In this document: piece by piece, positions 7,123 through 13,464 of the stretch | How the letters are laid out: each line of letters opens with the position of its first letter | Numbering within the stretch: position 1 is the first letter of the stretch | NCBI GenBank assembly: GCA_046756985.1 | Contig: JBHHXG010000045.1 | Span: 1 to 13,464, forward strand | DNA length: 13,464 bases | Source: JBHHXG01 sp046756985 | GTDB taxonomy: Bacteria; Pseudomonadota; Zetaproteobacteria; Mariprofundales; Mariprofundaceae | Direction of reading: 5' to 3' | The notes under the pieces: model-generated | What the model saw: only the letters and a program-made list of their open reading frames with translations | Databases searched by the model: none | Told to the model about the DNA's origin: nothing | Position numbers and translations under genes: made by a program

Positions 7123-8448
7123 ATGCGCATTAAGGCGGCACTGTCTGCAATCCCGTTATTGCTTTCCTGCTTTTCCGCACAGGCAGAAACACTCGATTCC
7201 ATCGCCGCGGTGGTGAATAACGAGGCGATTACCTGTTATGAAATCGAGCAGGATACCAAAGCCCTTATTCAACAACTGCAACAGTCCGGCCAGACCCGAC
7301 TGCCATCTGCCAGGGAACTGGAGCAGCGCACTATTGATGCGCGCATTGCCAAAACATTGCAGTTGCAGGAGGCAAAAAAACTTGAACTGGAAATTACGAA
7401 TGAGGAAGTAGACAAGTCTATTGCCGACATCGAAGCCAAAAATAACCTGCCACCTGGCCAGCTGGAAGCTATTCTCACTGAGCGGGGAATGGACTTCTCG
7501 TACTATCGCCAGACACTGCGTGAGCGCCTGCTGATCAATAAACTTACCAATGTAGCCGTCCGTTCCAAATTGCAAATCAGCGAAGAATCCATGCGCGAAT
7601 ACTACCGCAAATTCATTGAAAACCCTCAACCTATCCGTGAAGCACACCTGGCGCAGATATTTCTGTCGCTGCCGCCAGATCCAACGCCGGAACAGGTCGC
7701 AAACATCAACACCAAGGCCCATCGATTGTATGAACGCCTCAAGCGCGGCGGAAATTTTGCGCAATTGGCCGCATTACAATCGGATGCCCAGAATGCCAAG
7801 CAGGGTGGCGAAATGGGCTGGTTCTTCCAGGGTGCCATCAGCCCGCGTTTTGCATCCGTAATGACGTTGCCTGTTGGAGGCATATCCGAACCCGTACGTT
7901 CACCAGCCGGTGTACATATTATCAAGATACTGGAAGAACGCTGGCACGAGCCCGAATCGGCCGGGGAAAGCCATAATGAGGTGCATGCCCGGCATATTCT
8001 GATCAAACTTCCCACATCAGCCGACGAAGCGACACAGGCAAAAATTCGTCACCGGGCTGAATCCATTGCCAGGGACATGCAAAAAGCCTCGGACGAAGAA
8101 TTTGCCACCCGCGCCAGTGAGGTATCTCAAGGACCGAGCGCAAGCCGTGGAGGCGACTTGGGGTGGTTTCAGCAAGGCCAGATGGTGCCCGCTTTTGAAG
8201 AGGCGGCCTTTAAACTTGATGCCGGCGGAACCAGCGGCGTTGTAGAATCACCATTTGGCCTGCATATTATCCGGGTCATTGCAAAACGGCATATTGACCC
8301 GAACTCCTTCGAGGCTCGCCACGACAGCATTGAGCAAGTTCTGAAAAACGCCGAAATGCAGGAACAGCTGCCCCGCTGGCTCGCCAGCCTGAAAGCCCAG
8401 GCATCCATCAAAATCAATACCTGCTCCAATCTGATGGCTGAAAAATGA
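7123..8448 (+). CDS. surA: Periplasmic chaperone and peptidyl-prolyl isomerase SurA
   Basis: SurA escorts unfolded outer-membrane barrels, LptD among them, across the periplasm to the Bam complex. 441 residues, close to the E. coli length. Signal peptide 1-21 ends SAQA|E. The N-terminal chaperone domain (about 22-172) opens with DSIAAVVNNEAIT, the SurA signature. The two parvulin domains are at about 173-271 (IREAHLAQIF ... GGEMGWF ... SPAGVHIIKI) and 286-386 (EVHARHILIKL ... GGDLGWF ... SPFGLHIIRV). The final helix (about 397-425) folds back onto the N domain in known structures. GGAGG at 7114-7118 lies four bases before ATG 7123. An LLSC at 13-16 could be read as a weak lipobox, but Leu at -2 and the good AQA site favour ordinary signal peptidase cleavage. 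lptD precedes and pdxA follows, the conserved proteobacterial order. Confidence 0.96.
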   Translation: MRIKAALSAIPLLLSCFSAQAETLDSIAAVVNNEAITCYEIEQDTKALIQQLQQSGQTRLPSARELEQRTIDARIAKTLQLQEAKKLELEITNEEVDKSIADIEAKNNLPPGQLEAILTERGMDFSYYRQTLRERLLINKLTNVAVRSKLQISEESMREYYRKFIENPQPIREAHLAQIFLSLPPDPTPEQVANINTKAHRLYERLKRGGNFAQLAALQSDAQNAKQGGEMGWFFQGAISPRFASVMTLPVGGISEPVRSPAGVHIIKILEERWHEPESAGESHNEVHARHILIKLPTSADEATQAKIRHRAESIARDMQKASDEEFATRASEVSQGPSASRGGDLGWFQQGQMVPAFEEAAFKLDAGGTSGVVESPFGLHIIRVIAKRHIDPNSFEARHDSIEQVLKNAEMQEQLPRWLASLKAQASIKINTCSNLMAEK

Positions 8449-8452
8449 CTTT

Positions 8453-8480
8453 TTGTTACATTCCAGCGGATAGATATAAT
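8453..8480 (+). promoter_or_regulatory. Sigma70-like promoter for pdxA
   Basis: TTGTTA (8453-8458) and a perfect TATAAT (8475-8480) are separated by 16 bp in the 59-bp surA-pdxA gap. The predicted start near 8487 leaves a leader of about 20 nt before ATG 8508. The -35 box is only a four-of-six match, so the call rests mainly on the -10 box and the placement. Confidence 0.55.
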
Positions 8481-8507
8481 CAGAAACAGTCCGCACCATA
8501 GGCGAAG

Positions 8508-9533
8508 ATGACAACAAACATTCTGTTAACTGTCGGTGAGCCAGCCGGCATCGGGCCGGATTGTATTATTCGCGCCTGGCATGCCCGCCCCGAAGCCTTT
8601 GCCCATGTAACCGTTGCTGCACCCTCCTGCTGGTTAAATGACCGTGCCAACCTGATTGGCCTGCCGACCCCCATCAGCGAATCCCGTGCACTTCAGCATG
8701 TACCGCCCGGGCATGGATTACACTGCTGGAATCCGCTGGGAGCGGCAATCGATGATGCCGCCATCACACCAGGCGCACCAAACCCGGCAACAGCGGATGC
8801 CGCCATTGCCTGCATCGAAGCTGCTGCCATGGCGTGCCTGCAACATGATGCAGGTGCACTTGTGACCGGACCCATTGACAAAGCGGTGTTTCGCGATGCC
8901 GGTTTTGTTTTTCCGGGACATACCGAATTTCTGGCAGAGCTCGCAGGGATCGAACAGGTCGTCATGATGCTGGCCTCAGAGCAACTGCGCGTAGCATTAC
9001 TGACAACCCATATGGCCATCAGTGAGGTTCCGGCGGAATTATCAGTGGAGCAGACGCTGTCATCCCTGCGGATCATCTCTGATGAACTGCACAGACGTTT
9101 TGGAATTGCTGACCCAAGACTGGGCCTGTGTGGCCTGAATCCACATGCCGGCGAAGCCGGGCATTTCGGGCGTGAGGAAATCGACATATTGGCACCTGCT
9201 GTAGCACAGGCGCGTAGCGAAGATATTCATGTACAAGGGCCGCTATCGGCTGATTCAATATTCTCGCCGTACACGCGCAAGCAGTTTGACGCCATTATCT
9301 GTTGCTATCACGACCAGGGACTGATTCCGATTAAGGCCTTGAGTTTCGGTGATGCTGTCAATATTACGCTTGGTTTACCCTTTGTCCGCACCAGTGTGGA
9401 TCACGGTACGGCACTGGACCGTGCAGGGATGAACAAAGTATCCTACAGTAGCCTTATGGCGGCCATCGATATGGCAAATATGATGTGCATGACCCCACCA
9501 TTTGGAGAGACAGATTGCAGCTACAGCACCTGA
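8508..9533 (+). CDS. pdxA: 4-hydroxythreonine-4-phosphate dehydrogenase PdxA
   Basis: NAD(P)-dependent enzyme of the DXP-dependent vitamin B6 pathway; it oxidises and decarboxylates 4-phosphohydroxy-L-threonine to 3-amino-2-oxopropyl phosphate, the partner of DXP in PdxJ. 341 residues, the usual length. The signatures appear in order: TVGEPAGIGPD at 8-18, VTGPIDKAVF at 119-128, FPGHTEFLAEL at 135-145, and RTSVDHGTALD at 294-304. The three metal-binding histidines correspond to His168 (LLTTHMA), His213 (GLNPHAGE) and His268 (CCYHDQGLIPIK). The C-terminal tail is short and Cys/Ser-rich (GETDCSYST) and overlaps the next gene. ATG 8508 has only a weak GGCGAAG upstream, but the N terminus matches the family exactly. 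In E. coli the next genes are rsmA, apaG and apaH; here it is yqgE. Confidence 0.96.
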   Translation: MTTNILLTVGEPAGIGPDCIIRAWHARPEAFAHVTVAAPSCWLNDRANLIGLPTPISESRALQHVPPGHGLHCWNPLGAAIDDAAITPGAPNPATADAAIACIEAAAMACLQHDAGALVTGPIDKAVFRDAGFVFPGHTEFLAELAGIEQVVMMLASEQLRVALLTTHMAISEVPAELSVEQTLSSLRIISDELHRRFGIADPRLGLCGLNPHAGEAGHFGREEIDILAPAVAQARSEDIHVQGPLSADSIFSPYTRKQFDAIICCYHDQGLIPIKALSFGDAVNITLGLPFVRTSVDHGTALDRAGMNKVSYSSLMAAIDMANMMCMTPPFGETDCSYST

Positions 9534-10090
9534 GCGGCCAGCTTCTTTTGGCCACGCCTTCACTACAGGATCCCCATTTCAGGGATTCAGTGGTTCTGAT
9601 CTGTCACCATGATGCGGAAGGCTGTATGGGACTGATCATCAATCGCCCGCAGGAAATCACCGTACACGACGTGCTGAAAGATATGAAATTGCCCGATGTG
9701 GACTCAACTATGCCTTCTTATCCGGCAGAGGACGCCGTGGTCTTTGAGGGGGGGCCGGTGGAACCATTCCGGGGTTTTGTGCTGCATGATGGCTGGCATG
9801 TCTATGAATCCACAATGCAAGTCACACCGGAACTGCACCTGACCACGTCGCGCGATGTGCTGGAGGAACTCTCCACAGAGGATGGGCCGGAGCATTTTAT
9901 GTTAATTCTTGGCTATACAGGATGGGATAGCGGGCAACTCGAGCAGGAGCTTGGCCACAATGACTGGCTGATTATCCCGGCCAGCCACCATATCATCTTT
10001 CAGGAGCCGCCGGAAAAACGCTGGAGCTTTGGAGCGCGCAGCGTGGGCATTAACAAGGCTCAGCTTTCGAGCCAAATCGGCCACGCATAA
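9515..10090 (+). CDS. yqgE: YqgE/AlgH family protein (UPF0301)
   Basis: Member of a widespread proteobacterial family of unknown biochemical function (AlgH in Pseudomonas). The 191-residue form starts LQLQHLSGQLLLATPSLQDP, aligning with the family opening (L-x-x-x-F/L-L-I-A-x-P-x-L-x-D-P-x-F). Then come SVVLICHHDAEGCMGLIINR, VFEGGPVEP and the signature LGYTGWDSGQLEQEL, with WLIIPA near the end. I chose the TTG at 9515 because GGAGAG (9504-9509) sits five bases upstream and homologues begin here; this gives a 19-nt overlap with pdxA. The longer ATG start at 9485 has no ribosome binding site and adds ten residues not typical of the family. yqgE often neighbours yqgF/ruvX, which is not here. It is probably co-translated with pdxA and followed by the flavoprotein gene 27 nt later. 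Confidence 0.9.
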   Translation: MQLQHLSGQLLLATPSLQDPHFRDSVVLICHHDAEGCMGLIINRPQEITVHDVLKDMKLPDVDSTMPSYPAEDAVVFEGGPVEPFRGFVLHDGWHVYESTMQVTPELHLTTSRDVLEELSTEDGPEHFMLILGYTGWDSGQLEQELGHNDWLIIPASHHIIFQEPPEKRWSFGARSVGINKAQLSSQIGHA

Positions 10091-10117
10091 GCAGCATATT
10101 TATTGACGGAGGGGAGG

Positions 10118-10666
10118 ATGGAAATATTCATCGCCTATCATTCTGATTACGGTAATACCCGAAAAATAGCTGAGGCTGTCGCAGCAGGAGCAAAGGCGGT
10201 GGCGGCAGACGCAAATATCGTTATCAAACAGGCTTCTGAAACTTCGCTGGATGATTTACTGGCAGCTGATGCCATCTTTTTTGGCACACCAGTGCATATG
10301 GGTTCCATGGCCTGGCAAATGAAAAAACTGATCGATGAAGCCGCCAAGCTGTGGATGGAAAATGCCCTCGAAGGAAAAGTAGGCGGCGTATTTGCCAGCG
10401 GTGGTGGCTTTGGCGGTGGCGGTGGCGGCGCGGAACTGGCGCTGATGACGCTTTATTCGAACTTCCTCGAGCACGGCATGACCGTTATCGGTTTTCCGAA
10501 GAGTCTGACTGGTTATGCTGATGCCGGCCTGCAATGGGGGCTCTATGCAAGATGTGGCAATCACGAAGGCATGCCTGAAGCCATCAAGGATAGCGCCCTC
10601 GTAGCCGCACGCAGCTATGGCGCACATGTCACCGAAATAGCAACACGGCTGATTGAAGGCCTTTGA
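10118..10666 (+). CDS. WrbA-like flavodoxin-fold NAD(P)H:quinone oxidoreductase
   Basis: 182 residues with a flavodoxin fold. The N-terminal strand IFIAYHSDYGNTRKIAEAV carries the FMN phosphate loop (S-D-Y-G-N-T). FFGTPVHMGSMAWQMKKLID and LWMENALEGKVGGVFAS match the WrbA pattern (FGTP, then KxxxVFxS), and EHGMTVIGFP fits the WrbA core. WrbA proteins transfer two electrons from NAD(P)H to quinones and guard against one-electron redox cycling. The loop after VFAS, normally S-T-G-T-Q-H-G-G-Q-E, is here nearly pure glycine (Ser94 to Glu106: SGGGFGGGGGGAE). I chose ATG 10118 because GGAGG (10108-10112) lies five bases before it; an in-frame TTG at 10103 lies upstream of that site. Co-transcription with yqgE is likely (27-nt gap), and the terminator at 10733-10760 follows. 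A general flavodoxin/NADPH-FMN reductase remains possible, so I give no symbol. Confidence 0.82.
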   Translation: MEIFIAYHSDYGNTRKIAEAVAAGAKAVAADANIVIKQASETSLDDLLAADAIFFGTPVHMGSMAWQMKKLIDEAAKLWMENALEGKVGGVFASGGGFGGGGGGAELALMTLYSNFLEHGMTVIGFPKSLTGYADAGLQWGLYARCGNHEGMPEAIKDSALVAARSYGAHVTEIATRLIEGL

Positions 10667-10732
10667 CCAATATATTTCTTCACAACTTTGCTCTGCAACT
10701 AATTAGCCACATTAATTCGTGAAACTGGCACA

Positions 10733-10760
10733 AAAAGGCCAGCTGTAAAGCTGGCCTTTT
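10733..10760. terminator. Bidirectional intrinsic terminator
   Basis: A perfect 12-bp inverted repeat, AAAAGGCCAGCT (10733-10744) and AGCTGGCCTTTT (10749-10760), surrounds a GTAA loop. Read on the plus strand the GC-rich stem ends in TTTT after the WrbA-like gene; on the minus strand it ends in TTTTT after the DUF992 gene. It lies between the two convergent stops (10666 and 10781), so it can end transcription from both sides. Confidence 0.9.
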
Positions 10761-10780
10761 CAATGTAAGCGCTGCTTTGC

Positions 10781-11296
10781 CTATCTGCTCCTGTCAGGCT
10801 CCAGATAAAGGTAGGTCAGCCCACCACTGACACCTGCGCCCGTGCTGCCTGACACCATAGGTTCCAGTGAAACGCTCTTGTTATTGCCGCCGACCAGGCC
10901 TTGCGCACCTGCACCAACGCCAACTGTAGCCGATCCGCCAGCACCATAATATTTCCCGGCCATCTGATAAGTGCCCTTCTTGAAATCGGCAGCGAATACA
11001 GTGTAAACAAGCGTGGTTTTGCGATCCCACCTCAGATCGACACCGAGCCCGACACCGGTTTCGCCCTTGTAATATTCAGCGCCACCGCCAGCTGTAGACT
11101 CAAATTTGCATGTGATGTCCGCTGTGGAATGGACAATCAGCGTAAATCCACTATCCTCTACCGTCTTGCAGGTCAGAATACCAATCTTTGTACCGGCACT
11201 GCTCTCTGCTGCCGCCAGCGCCTGCTGGACAGGGAATGCAACCAGTACGGTCAGAACAAGTCCTAAAGCATAGGACAGCATATGTTTCATTTTCAT
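10781..11296 (-). CDS. Exported DUF992 family protein
   Basis: 171 residues. Signal peptide about 1-28: MKMKH, hydrophobic core to VAFPVQQALA, then AAESS. The mature part fits the DUF992 pattern. TKIGILTCKT opens it, and a second Cys in ADITCKFES gives a probable Cys43-Cys63 disulfide in the periplasm. It continues with YYKGETGVGLGVDL, VYTVFAADFKKGTYQMAGKY, the glycine-rich ATVGVGAGAQGLVGG and SVSLEPMVSGSTGAGVSGGL. The family has no known function; the alternating Gly/hydrophobic pattern suggests a beta-sheet protein. I chose ATG 11296 because AAGGAG (11310-11305) lies eight bases upstream and the signal peptide begins there. The frame stays open to 11515 but would overlap the phosphatase gene. 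My impression is that the family is commonest in Alphaproteobacteria. It appears to be a single-gene unit ended by the bidirectional terminator. Confidence 0.8.
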   Translation of the reverse strand: MKMKHMLSYALGLVLTVLVAFPVQQALAAAESSAGTKIGILTCKTVEDSGFTLIVHSTADITCKFESTAGGGAEYYKGETGVGLGVDLRWDRKTTLVYTVFAADFKKGTYQMAGKYYGAGGSATVGVGAGAQGLVGGNNKSVSLEPMVSGSTGAGVSGGLTYLYLEPDRSR

Positions 11297-11352
11297 ATCA
11301 AACGCTCCTTCATGTTTTTTTAACGATCCCATTTGCAGAGGATACCATCTAT

Positions 11353-11380
11353 CTTTTAGACCAAATCTGCAATAAGTAAA
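11353..11380 (-). promoter_or_regulatory. Possible promoter for the DUF992 gene
   Basis: On the minus strand TTTACT (11380-11375) and TAAAAG (11358-11353) are 16 bp apart, each matching four of six sigma70 consensus bases. Transcription would start near 11346 and give a leader of about 50 nt containing the AAGGAG site. Both boxes are imperfect. Confidence 0.35.
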
Positions 11381-11405
11381 GTCCCTCTTCAGTCGCTGGG
11401 CCAAC

Positions 11406-11993
11406 TCATATCTGACAGTTGAGAAATTCCACACAATTTGTTTCTTGTTTATGGCATATTCTGCTCCAGCAGCCATACGGCATTTGCATGTGGCGGGTGC
11501 TGATAATTGGCGCATTCAGCACATGGGCGATCAGCATGCGCAGGCTGCCGGAATGCGCCACGATCAGGATATGTTCTTCGCTGTGGCGATTTGTTACATC
11601 TTCCCAGAAACTGGCGACCCGTTCTTGCAGTGCATCCATACTTTCACCACCCGGTATCTGTATGCCTTGCGGATTGGCCCGCCAGCGAGCCAGCATGCCC
11701 GGATATTTCTCCTCAATGGCTTCCATGGTCAGTCCTTCCCACTCTCCATAACGAAGTTCGGCAATACGCGCATCGATCTCGAGCGGAATGCCTGCCGATT
11801 CCGCCCACTGTCTGGCAGGCCCGGCACAACGTGGCAAAGGTGACGAGATAATCACATCCACGTCATCCTGAAGCGCTTCCCATACCATATCCATGGATGC
11901 CCTTCCGGCCGCAGTCAATGGATCATCGGTCTGGCCACGGTATTTGATGCCGCCTTCCAGTTCCCCATGCCGCAACAAATCCACTGTAAGCAA
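11406..11993 (-). CDS. Histidine phosphatase family protein (phosphoglycerate mutase-like, CobC-like)
   Basis: About 195 residues of the branch-1 histidine phosphatase superfamily, which transfers phosphate through a phospho-His. The N-terminal LLRHGE holds the Arg-His-Gly motif, with the nucleophile His at about residue 9. YRGQTDDPLTAAGRASM matches the alpha-ribazole phosphatase (CobC) subgroup, SSPLPRCAGPA carries the second phosphate-pocket Arg, RIAELRYGEWEG supplies the likely acid Glu, and IVAHSGSLRML the second catalytic His. CobC acts in cobalamin loop assembly, but no cobalamin gene is nearby, so the substrate is unproven. The frame begins with consecutive GTG, GTG and TTG codons (11999, 11996, 11993). 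GGGAGG (12004-11999) is spaced best for the TTG at 11993, and a GTG at 11984 is also possible. It diverges from folE with about 100 bp between. Confidence 0.85.
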   Translation of the reverse strand: MLTVDLLRHGELEGGIKYRGQTDDPLTAAGRASMDMVWEALQDDVDVIISSPLPRCAGPARQWAESAGIPLEIDARIAELRYGEWEGLTMEAIEEKYPGMLARWRANPQGIQIPGGESMDALQERVASFWEDVTNRHSEEHILIVAHSGSLRMLIAHVLNAPIISTRHMQMPYGCWSRICHKQETNCVEFLNCQI

Positions 11994-12094
11994 CACCACC
12001 TCCCGATGACCAAAAACCTGCCCCTCAAGGGTGTCAGAATCCTGCCGGATACGTTAATCTGGCGGCAACCAGCCGAAAAACAAAGGACAGAACT

Positions 12095-12697
12095 GTGACA
12101 AACGACTTTGACATCCACGATCCGAAAAATGCGGCGGCTATGGAACATGTGCGCGCCCTGCTTCAATACATTGGCGACGACCCGGGCCGCGAAGGGCTGG
12201 AAGAAACGCCGGCACGTGTCCTTTCCGCCATGCAGGAGCATTTCAGGGGATATCTTGAAAACCCGAAAGAGCACCTGGAGAAAACCTTCGAACAGGTCTG
12301 TGGCTACGATGAGGTTGTGCTCGTTTCGGATATTGATGTGCACAGCCACTGTGAGCACCACATGGTTCCGTTTGTTGGCAAGGCCCATGTCGCCTATATT
12401 CCGAATGGCCGTGTCGTGGGCCTGTCAAAGCTGGCGCGCGTTGTTGAGGGTTATGCCAAGCGCCTGCAGGTGCAGGAAAAGTTGACCATGCAGATTGCCA
12501 ATGCCATTGATGAAGTCCTGCAGCCCAATGGCGTTGCTGTGATCATCCAGTGCCAGCATTTCTGCATGTGCCACAGAGGTATCCACAAACCCAACTCATG
12601 GACAACAACGTCCAAGCTTACCGGTGCATTTCTGAACAACCCGTCATCGCGGCTGGAATTGTTCCAGTTGATCGGCATGGAAAAACGTCCGGGTTAA
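12095..12697 (+). CDS. folE: GTP cyclohydrolase I, type IA
   Basis: Catalyses GTP to 7,8-dihydroneopterin triphosphate, the first step to tetrahydrofolate and, in many bacteria, queuosine. 200 residues. GREGLEETPARV is the N-terminal signature, followed by the core DIDVHSHCEHHMVPF and GKAHVAYIPNGRVVGLSKLAR. The zinc ligands correspond to Cys86 and His89 in CEHH and Cys157 in HFCM, so this is a zinc enzyme rather than the cofactor-promiscuous FolE2. RGIHKPNSWTTTSKLTGAF carries the GTP-binding C-terminal motif. Two extra cysteines flank the zinc Cys (CQHFCMCHRG). It starts at GTG 12095 with AAGGA (12083-12087) seven bases upstream. It is divergent from the histidine phosphatase, and its stop overlaps the stop of the convergent small gene. 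Confidence 0.96.
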   Translation: MTNDFDIHDPKNAAAMEHVRALLQYIGDDPGREGLEETPARVLSAMQEHFRGYLENPKEHLEKTFEQVCGYDEVVLVSDIDVHSHCEHHMVPFVGKAHVAYIPNGRVVGLSKLARVVEGYAKRLQVQEKLTMQIANAIDEVLQPNGVAVIIQCQHFCMCHRGIHKPNSWTTTSKLTGAFLNNPSSRLELFQLIGMEKRPG

Positions 12698-12891
12698 TCT
12701 GCTTCTTCCGGGGGTTTCAGACCCTCATCTGCATGCAGAAAATGGCGCATCAGAAACGCTTCGTCAGCGGGCGACAGGTCGAATTGCTGACAGGCAGCTT
12801 CGACGGCTTCGAGCGAATAATCATGATCGCGCGCCAGCCAGCGGATCGCATTCCTGAGTGCTTCACCTTCAGGTTGAATGCCATGCTTCAT
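12694..12891 (-). CDS. Small acidic helical hypothetical protein (65 residues)
   Basis: Predicted soluble and alpha-helical: GEALRNAIRWLARDHDYSLEAVEAACQQFDLSPADEAFLMRHFL, with a Pro/Glu-rich tail. The pattern R-x-A-I-R-W-L-x-x-x ... A-C-x-x-F-D-L-S-P-x-D-x-x-F-L resembles small uncharacterised proteins I recall from other Proteobacteria; no function is known to me. I took ATG 12891; an in-frame TTG at 12894 is directly upstream. No Shine-Dalgarno is visible. A strong -10 box lies nine bases before the ATG, so the mRNA may be leaderless, or the gene may be read from the YcgN-like gene that ends 20 bp upstream. Its stop overlaps the folE stop tail-to-tail by four bases. Confidence 0.6.
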   Translation of the reverse strand: MKHGIQPEGEALRNAIRWLARDHDYSLEAVEAACQQFDLSPADEAFLMRHFLHADEGLKPPEEAD

Positions 12892-12899
12892 CAATACCG

Positions 12900-12927
12900 A
12901 TTATAGTACAGCTAGGGAGACTCTGAA
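12900..12927 (-). promoter_or_regulatory. Sigma70-like promoter for the 65-residue gene
   Basis: On the minus strand TTCAGA (12927-12922) and a perfect TATAAT (12905-12900) are 16 bp apart. The -35 box overlaps the last codons of the YcgN-like gene. The predicted start point is about 12893, at or within two bases of the start codon. Confidence 0.5.
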
Positions 12928-13352
12928 TCAGGCCATTCCATGAGATGACTGAGCAGGCCATCTTCTGCATCAGCCTCGGCAACCGCCAGTCCGCGCACGG
13001 AAATGCCTGCTTCATGCACTGAATCCTGCGTTCCGGAAATCAGTGGGTGCCACCAGTCAAGCGGCCTGCCTTCAGAACGCCTGCGGTAGGCACAGGTGTC
13101 CGGCAGCCAGTAATACGATGCCATGTCATCCAGCCGCATCACCCGGCAGGCAGGAACCTCCCGGCTGCGATTGGCATAATCCGTGCAACGGCAGCTATCC
13201 AGATCAAGCAGACGGCAGGCCACATTGGTCGGATAGACTGTGCCGTGCATATCGTCTTCCAGCCTGTGCAGGCAGCAGCGCCCGCAGCCATCGCAAAGCG
13301 CTTCCCATTCCTCCGCGTTCAGTTCATCAAGCGGCTTTTCCCAGAGTTTCAT
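12912..13352 (-). CDS. ycgN: YcgN/YcgF-type cysteine-rich protein (UPF0260, CxxCxxCC family)
   Basis: 146 residues matching the UPF0260 family through the whole length: L-N-A-E-E-W-E-A-L-C-D-G-C-G-R-C-C-L-H, then VACRLLDLDSCRCTDYANR, WLPDTCAYR, and the signature GRPLDWWHPLISG with VHEAGISVRG. Nine cysteines (20, 23, 26, 27, 46, 54, 56, 69, 87) suggest a bound zinc ion or iron-sulfur cluster. The related CxxCxxCC domain is described as putatively metal-chelating, but no reaction is established. I chose ATG 13352 with GGTGA nine bases upstream (13366-13362); an in-frame TTG at 13358 is less likely. It probably heads a two-gene unit with the 65-residue protein. Confidence 0.92.
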   Translation of the reverse strand: MKLWEKPLDELNAEEWEALCDGCGRCCLHRLEDDMHGTVYPTNVACRLLDLDSCRCTDYANRSREVPACRVMRLDDMASYYWLPDTCAYRRRSEGRPLDWWHPLISGTQDSVHEAGISVRGLAVAEADAEDGLLSHLMEWPDSESP

Positions 13353-13412
13353 ACGCAAATTTCACCACAGTAGCCGGTAAATTGCATGGCGGTTGTACCA
13401 ATAGTGACTACG

Positions 13413-13461
13413 CGTTGCCTCATTGAAAAATGTAACCGAAGGCTCAGATACGTTGCCTCAT
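13413..13461 (+). repeat. 11-bp direct repeat at the window edge
   Basis: CGTTGCCTCAT occurs at 13413-13423 and 13451-13461, 38 bp start to start, in the non-coding DNA upstream of the YcgN-like gene. The spacing is near four helical turns. The second copy lies three bases from the window end, so more copies may follow. It could be a pair of regulator sites for a gene beyond the window, part of a repeat array, or chance. Confidence 0.5.
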
Positions 13462-13464
13462 ATT

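Noticed and set aside
11297..11515. N-terminal extension of the DUF992 ORF
   Set aside because: It would overlap the histidine phosphatase gene, remove the signal peptide from the N terminus and ignore the AAGGAG at 11310-11305.
12000..12094. Riboswitch or structured regulator in the folE leader
   Set aside because: Only short complementary runs such as CTGG/CCAG are visible; nothing resembles a known riboswitch class.

Overview
The window looks like chromosomal DNA from a Gram-negative bacterium of the Pseudomonadota (Proteobacteria). LptD and SurA imply an LPS-bearing outer membrane. UbiG implies ubiquinone. A YqgE/AlgH protein and a YcgN-type cysteine-rich protein are also typical of this phylum. 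Gene order is not that of E. coli: lptD-surA-pdxA is conserved, but pdxA runs straight into yqgE instead of rsmA-apaG-apaH. A less studied class such as Zetaproteobacteria is possible, but that is a guess from overall impression. There is no rRNA, tRNA, CRISPR array, insertion sequence or phage gene. Most of the window is housekeeping, with a few odd elements.

Layout. Positions 1-660 hold the 3' part of a NodB-like polysaccharide deacetylase whose three metal ligands all appear replaced, so it is probably a pseudoenzyme. Positions 661-993 are AT-richer and contain a foldable leader and a 30-residue membrane peptide with a perfect Shine-Dalgarno. Positions 994-4084 (minus strand) form a tight cluster: peptide-type ABC permeases dppB and dppC, then nagZ, then an SRPBCC-fold protein. 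The dppB/dppC and dppC/nagZ junctions overlap. The first three genes suggest uptake or recycling of peptidoglycan fragments, although no ATPase or binding protein is present.

Positions 4170-10666 (plus strand) carry ubiG (ubiquinone), lptD (LPS insertion at the outer membrane), surA (periplasmic chaperone for beta-barrel proteins, including LptD), pdxA (vitamin B6), yqgE and a WrbA-like flavodoxin with a strikingly glycine-rich loop. surA and pdxA each have a good sigma70-like promoter. A perfect 12-bp terminator hairpin separates this block from a convergent minus-strand exported DUF992 protein. A histidine phosphatase and folE (GTP cyclohydrolase I) are divergent from each other. The right end has a small helical hypothetical protein and the YcgN-like protein on the minus strand, then an 11-bp direct repeat at the window edge.

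No wholly new multi-gene system is evident. The best leads are the degenerate deacetylase, the micropeptide with its structured leader, the dppBC-nagZ operon, the two-cysteine LptD, the glycine-rich flavoprotein loop and a probably leaderless small gene.
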